64,000 nt of DNA from Halomarinibacterium sp034670265 (GTDB lineage: Bacteria; Bacteroidota; Bacteroidia; Flavobacteriales; Flavobacteriaceae): positions 248,001 through 312,000 of the forward strand of contig JAXMNU010000002.1 in NCBI GenBank assembly GCA_034670265.1, in the 5' to 3' direction. Numbering within the stretch: the first letter of the stretch is position 1; each line of letters opens with the position of its first letter. Below are positions 7,325-14,339 of this stretch, in pieces. Both the position numbers and the translations under genes were made by a program. Below the pieces are notes generated by a model that was given only the letters and a program-made list of their open reading frames with translations, was not told the DNA's origin and ran no database searches.

Positions 7325-8413
7325 TTAGTTGCTTCCATGCCACTTGGCCCAATCTTTCATACTTCCAAATAAGACATTCCTTCCATTAGAGCCATTGGTA
7401 AGTATAATAATACCAGATTTTGATTTAAAATCGAGCATAAAACCAGATTGCCATCCTTCATTAGAACCTCCATGACCGTTCAATGTGAAATCTCCAAAAC
7501 GATTCATCTCCATATAACCCATACCGTAATTTCCATTTGATATTTCAGTTGGTGCAGTTAAAAGTGAAATACTTTTTTTAGATAATACAGGGTTTCTTGA
7601 AAATGATGCTTTTGCAAATAGAATTAGATCATCTATGGTTGTATGTAAACCCGCTGCTGCTTGCGCATTAAAAAGGCGCAACGGAATTTCCTTTGCTTCT
7701 TCATCATACGCTTTAGAAGAGTTTTTTAATATCTTTTTATTGATATCGAAACTTGTATGTTTCATTTTTAAAGGCTTAAATATGTTTTTTTGCATATAAT
7801 CTGCAAACGATTTACCAGTCACCTCTTCAATAACTAGTTGCAAAATAGAATAGCCTCCACCAGAATACTGCCATTTACTTTCCGGCTCCATAATAAGCTT
7901 TACGGCTTCATCTGGATTGGAAGTTCCCGATAGTGATTGCCTAACGGATGTTAATTCATTTTTAGATTCATACCCATTATAACCATGCACAGATAAACCA
8001 GCTGTATGCTGTAATAAATTTCTAATGGTTACTTTATTAGCATCAAACTCACTAGCTGGCAATTTCCACCCTGAAATATAATTGGAAGCAGGAGCGTCTA
8101 ATCGAAGTCTTTCTTCTTCTACTAATTTCATAATTCCCCAAGCGGTAAACATTTTTGATATAGATCCAATATTAAAGCCTGTTTTACTATTAACAATCTC
8201 ATTTTTTTTTACATCAGAAAATCCATATCCCTTTTTAATAATCACTTGACCATCTTTAATAATAGCCAATGCCAATCCAGGTACTTTATTGTCTTGCAAT
8301 GCCTTTGGTGTAGTTTCATTTAAAGTTTTTAATAGTTCCTTCTCAGAACTCGTTTGAGCATTTACAAATAAGGTTGATAATGCGATTGTAATAATTGTAA
8401 TTAAAGTTTTCAT
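7325..8413 (-). CDS. Secreted serine hydrolase of the beta-lactamase / class C penicillin-binding family
   Basis: 362 residues. Signal peptide 1-20 (cleavage after VNAQ). The active-site serine motif SxxK is Ser84-Ile-Ser-Lys87, the second motif is Tyr183-Ser-Gly, and the third is HGGSN near the C-terminus, where class C relatives have KTG. These features fit esterase, D-aminopeptidase or PBP-like members (PF00144) better than true AmpC. It lies in cassette 2, divergent from the histidine kinase gene and with its own terminator and a TAGGTTTG -7 element. Substrate unknown. Confidence 0.9.
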   Translation of the reverse strand: MKTLITIITIALSTLFVNAQTSSEKELLKTLNETTPKALQDNKVPGLALAIIKDGQVIIKKGYGFSDVKKNEIVNSKTGFNIGSISKMFTAWGIMKLVEEERLRLDAPASNYISGWKLPASEFDANKVTIRNLLQHTAGLSVHGYNGYESKNELTSVRQSLSGTSNPDEAVKLIMEPESKWQYSGGGYSILQLVIEEVTGKSFADYMQKNIFKPLKMKHTSFDINKKILKNSSKAYDEEAKEIPLRLFNAQAAAGLHTTIDDLILFAKASFSRNPVLSKKSISLLTAPTEISNGNYGMGYMEMNRFGDFTLNGHGGSNEGWQSGFMLDFKSKSGIIILTNGSNGRNVLFGSMKDWAKWHGSN

Positions 8414-8437
8414 ATGTATTTAGTTTTAAATTCGATG

Positions 8438-8445
8438 CAAACCTA
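8438..8445 (-). promoter_or_regulatory. -7 element of the serine hydrolase promoter
   Basis: TAGGTTTG on the minus strand, a perfect TAnnTTTG, 25 bp before the ATG at 8413. No clear -33 TTG lies at the ideal spacing. Confidence 0.55.
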
Positions 8446-8608
8446 GAGCTGAATATTCGTTATTTAGAACTATTTTGATGAAATACAAGTACTAAATGTT
8501 ATACGTCTCTTTCTGATATTTAAAGTACCTTTATCATCTAACATGATCCGTTTGCAATATGAAAAGAGCCGTTCATAAAATAAAAGCTGCACCCTTGAAT
8601 TCGCAACA

Positions 8609-8616
8609 TAGATTTG
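8609..8616 (+). promoter_or_regulatory. -7 element of the kinase/regulator promoter
   Basis: TAGATTTG, a perfect TAnnTTTG, 26 bp before the ATG at 8642. A TTG occurs upstream only at shorter spacing, so the promoter may need an activator. Confidence 0.5.
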
Positions 8617-8641
8617 TGTCAAAATCATAAATAAATATATC

Positions 8642-9592
8642 ATGACACACAAAAAACTATTTAAAACATCGGCAATTGTATCAGGGATCATCCTTGTATT
8701 GATGCTGATCTTAAGAAACGTACAAAGCGAAATTTTTACAGTACTTTCAGGATCATTAGGTTTAGTAATCTTTTATACACTTTTATATTACCTTTTTCAA
8801 ACTGAAAAAATAAAATTTGGAGCGATTAATCCAACCCTAAAATATCTTTTCTTCGGAATTAGTATTCCCTTATTAATTTACGGCATTCAGGTAACTTCAG
8901 GAACGGATGGATTTCTTGTAAATGCGCTTAGAATTTTTTTAACTATTGAAATTGCATATTTAATATTCTATTGGGTTTATAAATATCGAAGAGGTATTCA
9001 GCAATTAAAAAGTGATAAACTAGAAGCAGAATTAATGCTCTTAAAAAATCAAATAAATCCACATTTTTTCTTTAATACATTAAACAATTTATATTCCTTA
9101 ATAAAGAAAGATGCTGATGCAGCTCAAGATTATGTTTTAAAATTATCAGATTTAATGCGATTTACCATTTATGATAGTGGTAAAGAAAGTGTAAAACTAA
9201 AAGACGAAGTAAGCTATTTAATAAATTTTATTGATTTGCAAACGGCCAGATACCACAAAGATATTGATGTTAATTTTGAAAAAACGATTAAGAATTCAGA
9301 TGCATGTATAGCCCCTTTACTGTTTATCATCTTATTAGAAAACGCTTTTAAGCATGGTGTTGAAAGAGCTACTGAAAATGCATTTGTTCATATAAAACTT
9401 ATAGAAGATGATAATAAGGTAAGTTTTGCAGTCAAGAATAATTATGATACTGATGAATCATTAGAAAACAAAGGTATTGGACTCAAAAACTTAAAAGACC
9501 GCTTAAATTTATTATATCCAAATACACATACATTACATAATAGTATTGAAGAAAACATCTATTCAACAACATTAGAAATATATAAGAAATGA
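8642..9592 (+). CDS. LytS-type sensor histidine kinase
   Basis: 316 residues. Four transmembrane segments (about 10-25, 33-52, 66-84 and 95-113) lead into a His_kinase (PF06580) domain with the phosphoacceptor region NQINPHFFFNTLNNL (His141) and a C-terminal ATP-binding part with ENAFKHG and GIGLKNLKDRL. It should autophosphorylate and pass the phosphate to the LytTR regulator encoded next; the two genes overlap by ATGA. The short membrane sensor part has no recognised ligand domain. Confidence 0.93.
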   Translation: MTHKKLFKTSAIVSGIILVLMLILRNVQSEIFTVLSGSLGLVIFYTLLYYLFQTEKIKFGAINPTLKYLFFGISIPLLIYGIQVTSGTDGFLVNALRIFLTIEIAYLIFYWVYKYRRGIQQLKSDKLEAELMLLKNQINPHFFFNTLNNLYSLIKKDADAAQDYVLKLSDLMRFTIYDSGKESVKLKDEVSYLINFIDLQTARYHKDIDVNFEKTIKNSDACIAPLLFIILLENAFKHGVERATENAFVHIKLIEDDNKVSFAVKNNYDTDESLENKGIGLKNLKDRLNLLYPNTHTLHNSIEENIYSTTLEIYKK

Positions 9593-10287
9593 TAAAATAT
9601 ATAATTGTAGACGATGAGACAGCCTCGCATGATAATATTAAAGATTATGCGAGTAACTTGACCTACCTATCATTCCAAAAAAGTTGTTATAATGCTTTTG
9701 AAGCTCTTGAATATTTAAATAAACATTCAATTGACCTTATCTTTTTAGATATTAATATGCCTAAACTTTCTGGTTTAGAATTTTTAAAGACAATTTCTAA
9801 TCCGCCAAAGATTATTATTACCACAGCCTATGAAGAATTTGCATTAGAAGGTTATGAGTTGAATATTGACGATTATTTATTAAAGCCATTTAATTTTAGC
9901 CGTTTTGTAAAATCTGTTAGTAAAGTTTCTGATGCATTGGCTAATAAATCCATATCAATACAAAATTCTGAAAATAATGAAGACGCTAAAATTTTTATAA
10001 AAGAAGATAAAAAATACTATCAGATTAAGCTTAATGACATTCTATTTATAGAAGCCTATGGAAATTATGTGAAAATTAATATGGTTGACAGAATAATCGT
10101 TTCACATCAAACCTTAACATCCTTTACTCATAATTTGCCAGAAAATAAATTTATTAGAGTTCATAAATCTTTTATTATTTCAATAAATAAAATTGAATTG
10201 ATTGAAGGGAATAGAATACTTATTCAGGATCATAAAATTCCAATAGGCAAAATGTATAAGCTTAATGTAAATCGATTAATAAAATAA
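9589..10287 (+). CDS. LytTR-family response regulator
   Basis: 232 residues. The receiver domain (1-about 120) has acidic residues VDDE at 7-10, phospho-accepting Asp54 in FLDINMPK, and the conserved Lys in LLKPFN. A LytTR DNA-binding domain (about 135-230) follows, with FIEAYGNYVKI and FIRVHKSFIISI. It pairs with the preceding kinase. Its likely local target is the divergent serine hydrolase gene, but no LytTR repeat site is evident by eye. The gene ends just before the next attC-like site. Confidence 0.93.
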   Translation: MIKYIIVDDETASHDNIKDYASNLTYLSFQKSCYNAFEALEYLNKHSIDLIFLDINMPKLSGLEFLKTISNPPKIIITTAYEEFALEGYELNIDDYLLKPFNFSRFVKSVSKVSDALANKSISIQNSENNEDAKIFIKEDKKYYQIKLNDILFIEAYGNYVKINMVDRIIVSHQTLTSFTHNLPENKFIRVHKSFIISINKIELIEGNRILIQDHKIPIGKMYKLNVNRLIK

Positions 10288-10301
10288 AATTATTTAAAAA
10301 C

Positions 10302-10430
10302 GTGCTACAACAACGTGTATAATTTATTGCTAGTTCTAGCCTACCCTTCGACAGCACTTCGACAAGCTCAGTGTGACAGCTCAGAGCTTCGTTTACGGTG
10401 AATAATCGTAGCAAATCCGTTGTACTTCAC
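10302..10430 (+). repeat. attC-like inverted repeat after cassette 2
   Basis: It begins GTGCTACAACAACGTGTATA. GTGCTACAAC is the exact reverse complement of GTTGTAGCAC at 7249-7258, the start of the same cassette. Inner arms are ATTGCTA and TAGCAAAT. The right end is AATCCG^TTGTACTTCAC with the junction at 10419/10420. The loop holds a CTTCGACAAGCTCAGTGTGA-type repeat. Confidence 0.6.
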
Positions 10431-10488
10431 CATACAAAAACTCCCAGAATTTAATTTATTATCATACATTTAGGGAAACTAACCGCTT

Positions 10489-11196
10489 GTGATAAAATTC
10501 TTTAGACGCATCCGCCAAAAATTAGTATCTGAAAATAAGTTCAGTAAATATTTACTGTACGCTATTGGCGAAATTGTGCTTGTGGTTATTGGGATTTTGA
10601 TTGCGCTACAAGTCAATAATTGGAATGAAATAAGAAAGTCAAAACTCGACCTAATTAATCGATTGGAATTAATGAGTAATGAGTTAGGCAATGACACCAT
10701 TTTCTATCAAGAATTGATTTCCGGAAATAAGCAAAGAATAGATTTTCTTACGCATCTTTCAAAAAAAGAATATGATGCAATAGATTTAACAATAACAACA
10801 TTTATTATTAGTAAAAATTTTAACCCGAGAAATTTTGGTTCTACATACTATACAATAAAAGAGTCTGGACAACTTAATAATATTGGAAATACAAAATTGA
10901 AAAATAACATTGAACAGTATTATGAAAATATTTGCGTCAATTTTAACGATTTCAGCGACTGGCATAAAAAATTTGTTGCAGAAAATATAGACAATTACTT
11001 ACTTGACAGATTACAGTTGGATTTAGATGGTAATACTAAAAATTTAGTGATTATTGAAGAAATGGATAGCGATAGGCTACCTAGTATTGTTAACTTTCAA
11101 GCCGTAATTCTGAAACGGTTTAACACTCTAGCCTCGGAAAATATTAATCAAGCCTCTGCTTTAATTTCTCAAATAAATGAAGAACTTAAAAAATAA
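10489..11196 (+). CDS. DUF6090 family membrane-anchored protein, copy 1
   Basis: 235 residues with a GTG start chosen by alignment with copy 2. The N-terminus is the DUF6090 hallmark: a basic MIKFFRRIRQKL, then KYLLYAIGEIVLVVIGILIA (about 20-39) as one transmembrane helix, then NNWNE. The remainder is a charged, helical domain facing one side of the membrane, with no known motif. The function of the family is unknown. The first ~120 nt are almost identical to copy 2, whereas the C-terminal parts differ strongly. Confidence 0.85.
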   Translation: MIKFFRRIRQKLVSENKFSKYLLYAIGEIVLVVIGILIALQVNNWNEIRKSKLDLINRLELMSNELGNDTIFYQELISGNKQRIDFLTHLSKKEYDAIDLTITTFIISKNFNPRNFGSTYYTIKESGQLNNIGNTKLKNNIEQYYENICVNFNDFSDWHKKFVAENIDNYLLDRLQLDLDGNTKNLVIIEEMDSDRLPSIVNFQAVILKRFNTLASENINQASALISQINEELKK

Positions 11197-11236
11197 AGAA
11201 AACCTGCCTAACAAAGGTTGAGATAACCTGTGACCA

Positions 11237-12010
11237 ATGATAAAATTTTTTAGACGCATCCGTAAAAAATTAGTATCTGAAAATAAATTCAGTAAATATC
11301 TGCTATACGCCATTGGCGAAATTGTGCTTGTGGTTATTGGGATTTTAATTGCATTATCCATAAATGAATGGAATGATAAAAAAAAGAACACCCAATCTGA
11401 ACTTATATATTATTGCAGAATTTTGGAAGACTTTGAACTTGACAAGCAAAGAATAGTTGAGTTAAAAGATGAATCAGATTATAGAATAGATTTAAGTCAA
11501 AAGGTCTTATTGGAATTGGATGGAGGAACCAAGGATAAGAATTACATCATCAATCAGTTTATATTGGCGATCAGAAGTGAAATTTATGAACCTCGAAATG
11601 TGACATTTAAAGATCTTATTTCTTCAGGGAACTTAAAATTACTTAATGATATCAGCATTAAAAATAGCTTGATACAATATTACAGTGAATTAGAAAACAA
11701 ACAGTCTCAATTAAAACAAAACAGAGACGAAATTACAAAAGAGGTTTTTGAACTTGTTAACACTTCCTTTGAAATTGGTGCAATACAAGAATTTGAATAT
11801 GTGCAACAAGTACTTAATCCTGAAGTTCTAAAAATTCTATCTAAAGAGGATTGGACAAAAGATAAAAACAGTGATTTTTATAAAAGATTTCAACAAGTAC
11901 TTTTATTGAATATCGCTATGGCTGACAGAAAAAAACAGCATTTAACCGCAATCAATAATCTAATGGAAAAACCTTACCAACTTTTGATAAATAAATGTGA
12001 AAAACAATAA
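11237..12010 (+). CDS. DUF6090 family membrane-anchored protein, copy 2
   Basis: 257 residues, ATG start. Same N-terminal module as the preceding gene (MIKFFRRIRKKL, then a single transmembrane helix at about 20-41, then NEWND), followed by a different, longer helical domain with a region around ISSGNLKLLNDISIKNSLIQ. It starts 40 bp after copy 1, so they are probably co-transcribed. No catalytic motif is recognisable. DUF6090 genes often occur in tandem groups in Flavobacteriia. Confidence 0.85.
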   Translation: MIKFFRRIRKKLVSENKFSKYLLYAIGEIVLVVIGILIALSINEWNDKKKNTQSELIYYCRILEDFELDKQRIVELKDESDYRIDLSQKVLLELDGGTKDKNYIINQFILAIRSEIYEPRNVTFKDLISSGNLKLLNDISIKNSLIQYYSELENKQSQLKQNRDEITKEVFELVNTSFEIGAIQEFEYVQQVLNPEVLKILSKEDWTKDKNSDFYKRFQQVLLLNIAMADRKKQHLTAINNLMEKPYQLLINKCEKQ

Positions 12011-12165
12011 CGAAAGCCTGCCTACCTGTGCTGAGCTGTCACACTGAGCTGTCACACTGAGCTTGTCGAAGTGCTGTCGAAGTGTTGTCGAAGCATAGAA
12101 ATGCAAGCAGGCCTGCCTGCCGGCAGGCAGGCGCAACGAAATCATACACTAGACCGTTGTGCGTG
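12011..12165 (+). repeat. attC-like site with nested GC-rich repeats, after the DUF6090 pair
   Basis: The right end ATACACTAGACCG^TTGTGCGTG (junction 12156/12157) matches the other sites. The left side retains AACG, but the next 100 bp are replaced by direct copies of CTGAGCTGTCACA and GTCGAAGTG and by the perfect palindrome around GCCTGCCGGCAGGC (12112-12131). The left arm is not complementary to the start of this unit (GTTGTACTTCAC). Confidence 0.5.
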
Positions 12166-12249
12166 ATATTACTAACGACTCTAACAAAGACAAACGGGGA
12201 AAGCTGAAAACCGATTAGAGTAAGCACTTAAAACTAAAACTGACCAATT

Positions 12250-12705
12250 ATGAAATCAACTTCAAAATTTCTAATTACTGTAATTTGCTTAACAGTATTT
12301 TCAACTACTTCAGTTTTTGCACAAACAACTGACGAACAAAAACTTTTGTATAAAACAGGAAATCCGGCAGATTGGCCAAAAGACCAAGATGCGGTTGTAT
12401 CTGCACCAAATAATCATAAAATACTATTGGAAAATGATAAAGTAAGAGTTTTAGAAGTAACTGTCTTACCGAACGAAATTGAGCCTGTTCATCATCATCA
12501 ATGGCCCAGTGTACTTTATATTATGGAAGCTGGAGATTTTATTGATCGTGATGGAGAAGGAAATGTAATTATAGATTCTCGAAACTTACCTGAACCACTT
12601 ACTTTCCCTTTGACAATGTATAAAAACCCAGAAGCACCGCATACTGTAGAAAATTTGAGTGACACTGTAACAATTCGTCTAATAAGAGTGGAAATGAAAC
12701 AATAA
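12250..12705 (+). CDS. Secreted cupin-domain protein (cassette 4)
   Basis: 151 residues. Signal peptide 1-25 (core LITVICLTVFSTTSVFA, then Q). The rest is one small cupin barrel with metal-type histidines in EPVHHHQWPSVLY (about 78-90) and a second cupin motif around APHTVENLSD (His about 132). It may bind a metal or small molecule; no enzyme class can be assigned. It is the single gene of its unit between two attC-like sites. Confidence 0.85.
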   Translation: MKSTSKFLITVICLTVFSTTSVFAQTTDEQKLLYKTGNPADWPKDQDAVVSAPNNHKILLENDKVRVLEVTVLPNEIEPVHHHQWPSVLYIMEAGDFIDRDGEGNVIIDSRNLPEPLTFPLTMYKNPEAPHTVENLSDTVTIRLIRVEMKQ

Positions 12706-12730
12706 AAGTTCTACGCTGGAAAAAATATGA

Positions 12731-12812
12731 ACGCCTGCCTACCGTGGTCATTGAGCCTGCCTTACGGCAAGCAGGCAGGCACACCGAAATCATAACCTAA
12801 ACCGTTAGCTAC
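12731..12812 (+). repeat. attC-like site after the cupin cassette
   Basis: The right end ATAACCTAAACCG^TTAGCTAC (junction 12804/12805) is typical. As in the previous site, the left half begins AACG and carries a GCCTGCCTACC...GGCAGGC insertion. Both sites share the segment CGAAATCATA before the right arm, so they are related copies. Confidence 0.5.
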
Positions 12813-12832
12813 AATTTAAACCAACTAAGTCT

Positions 12833-13339
12833 TTGAAAGAAAAGATCGTTAAATACAAACTATTTGAAGCACCAAATAAACTAAATGAAATTATTTCATC
12901 TGAAATCAATAAAAATGTTTTCAAAAAGAAATATAATCTGTCTGGTGAATATTCAAATGATGTCGGAATTAATATCTATAATGGTGTTTCTTTTATTACT
13001 TTCAAACCAAACCTTGGTCCACTAATAAAACTGAATGTAATGTGTTCAAACTCAAATAAAGATGGAACTGAAAGTAGTCTGAAATTAAAACGTATAAATG
13101 GAATAACTTTTTATGTACAATATTGGTTTTCTTTAATTTTTACCGGAATAACTTTATCAATTAGTCTATATCAAATTATTACAAATGGATTTAGCAAAAT
13201 TGAAATTCTGTTTCTTCCAATTTTCGGAATAGTTTATTTTTTTATCATTAGACTTATCGCTAGTAGTTCTACCGATAACTTAATATCCAAAATTGAAAAT
13301 ATATTAAAAGCGGAACGAATAAAATATATAAAACAGTAG
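12833..13339 (+). CDS. Membrane protein of unknown function (cassette 5)
   Basis: 168 residues from a TTG start; no ATG gives a full-length alternative. Two close hydrophobic segments (about 102-121 and 127-148) form a membrane hairpin after a soluble N-terminal domain. The domain has no motif I recognise. The TAG stop lies inside the right flank: GTAGCTAAC at 13336-13344 is the exact reverse complement of GTTAGCTAC at 12804-12812 before the gene. The coding region thus fills its cassette from end to end. Confidence 0.65.
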   Translation: MKEKIVKYKLFEAPNKLNEIISSEINKNVFKKKYNLSGEYSNDVGINIYNGVSFITFKPNLGPLIKLNVMCSNSNKDGTESSLKLKRINGITFYVQYWFSLIFTGITLSISLYQIITNGFSKIEILFLPIFGIVYFFIIRLIASSSTDNLISKIENILKAERIKYIKQ

Positions 13340-13472
13340 CTAACAACGTGTATAGTCAATTGCTACTGCTGGCTAAGACGAAGATCTTTGTGTACTTTTT
13401 ACTATATTGTTACTGCGGAAAAATAATCGCACACTTAAATGCAACTACTCATAGCTGAGACCGTTGGCAACA
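13336..13472 (+). repeat. attC-like inverted repeat after cassette 5 (cleanest copy)
   Basis: Starts GTAGCTAACAACGTGTATAG, ends ATAGCTGAGACCG^TTGGCAACA (junction 13463/13464). It has inner arms around CAATTGCTACTGC and no nested REP insertion. The order left core, AACG, variable middle, ACCG and right core is the order of an attC site. Confidence 0.65.
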
Positions 13473-13489
13473 ATTTGAAAAAGAACAAA

Positions 13490-14284
13490 ATGAAAAACTA
13501 TATTTTATTATTTGTACTTATTGGGTTTTTGAAATCTGGTATTGGTAGTGCTCAAGATGTTACTGTTAAAATTGGAATAAAAGACAGCCTTCAATCAAAT
13601 ATATTAAATGAAAATAGACAACTCATAGTATCGCTACCACAAGACTATGAAGTATCTAACAAAAACTATCCTGTTCTTTATTTATTAGACGGAACTGAAA
13701 CTAATCTCATCGATGCACGATTAGTAATATATAATCTGCGTTTAGAAATGATTATTGTAGCTATTTCAAACACCGACCGAGACAGAGATATGATGCCCTT
13801 GAGTAGGCCTTCTTATGTAGTAGAAAACCCCCAAGCCGAAAACTTCATTTCATTCCTAGAAACCGAATTAGTCCCTTATATTGATACAAAGTATCGTACC
13901 AATGGCAAGAAAACTATTAGAGGTAGGTCTTTAAGCGGATTGTTTGTCATGTATGCTTTCTTATCAAAACCAGAATTGTTTGATAATTACATAGGGAATT
14001 GTGCGGGTTGGTTTGCAGACATGGATGCGTATTTTAATGAACTAGCAGATAAATCTTTTCGAAATAAAGAAAACTTTAATGGAAAGAAATTGTTCGTTGC
14101 AAACTCATTGGCAGACCCATTAGACCCTAAGGGAGAAATACATCAATCCGTAATTGATTTTTCAGAAAGGGTAACTTCTGAATTAAAGGGGAGAGTCGAA
14201 TTTAAGTATATGACCTATGAAAATGCTGGACATGTTCCCTATTCAAGTTTTTATGACGGAATGAAGTTTCTATTTAAGAAATAA
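13490..14284 (+). CDS. Secreted esterase of the esterase D / enterochelin esterase type (cassette 6)
   Basis: 264 residues from the ATG at 13490. The reading frame is open upstream to 13439, but that part runs through the attC-like site, and a signal peptide begins exactly at MKNYILLFVLIGFLKSG. PF00756-type alpha/beta hydrolase: VLYLLDGTE near the N-terminus, nucleophile elbow GRSLSGLF (Ser), Asp around NSLADP and His in ENAGHVPY. It probably hydrolyses an ester in the periplasm. The unit starts GTTGGCAACA and is followed by TGTTGCCAA. Confidence 0.88.
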   Translation: MKNYILLFVLIGFLKSGIGSAQDVTVKIGIKDSLQSNILNENRQLIVSLPQDYEVSNKNYPVLYLLDGTETNLIDARLVIYNLRLEMIIVAISNTDRDRDMMPLSRPSYVVENPQAENFISFLETELVPYIDTKYRTNGKKTIRGRSLSGLFVMYAFLSKPELFDNYIGNCAGWFADMDAYFNELADKSFRNKENFNGKKLFVANSLADPLDPKGEIHQSVIDFSERVTSELKGRVEFKYMTYENAGHVPYSSFYDGMKFLFKK

Positions 14285-14296
14285 TAAATTAAAAAC

Positions 14297-14306
14297 TGTT
14301 GCCAAT
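14297..14306 (+). other. Right end of the cassette array (half site)
   Basis: TGTTGCCAA at 14297-14305 is complementary to TTGGCAACA at the start of cassette 6. No L-arm, loop or right core follows, only about 35 bp to the end of the S9 peptidase gene. The last attC-like site is therefore truncated or decayed. Confidence 0.5.
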
Positions 14307-14339
14307 ATCCGTAAAAGCTTAAATTTCTACTAAAGCTCC

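Noticed and set aside
7325..8413. Antibiotic-resistance AmpC beta-lactamase
   Set aside because: SxxK and YSG are present, but the third motif is HGG, not KTG; the wider serine hydrolase family is the safer call.
11197..11236. Possible short attC-like site between the two DUF6090 genes
   Set aside because: GCCTAAC and GGTTGAG are present but are not complementary to each other or to the unit ends; the gap is only 40 bp.
12011..12732. Complementary unit ends for the DUF6090 and cupin cassettes
   Set aside because: GTTGTACTTCAC has no partner after 12010, and GTTGTGCGTGATATT matches only weakly (AATAT and ACGC) near 12724; not claimed as matched pairs.
13439..13489. Upstream in-frame ATG for the esterase gene
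   Set aside because: The extra 17 codons run through the attC-like core, whereas a clean signal peptide starts at the ATG at 13490.
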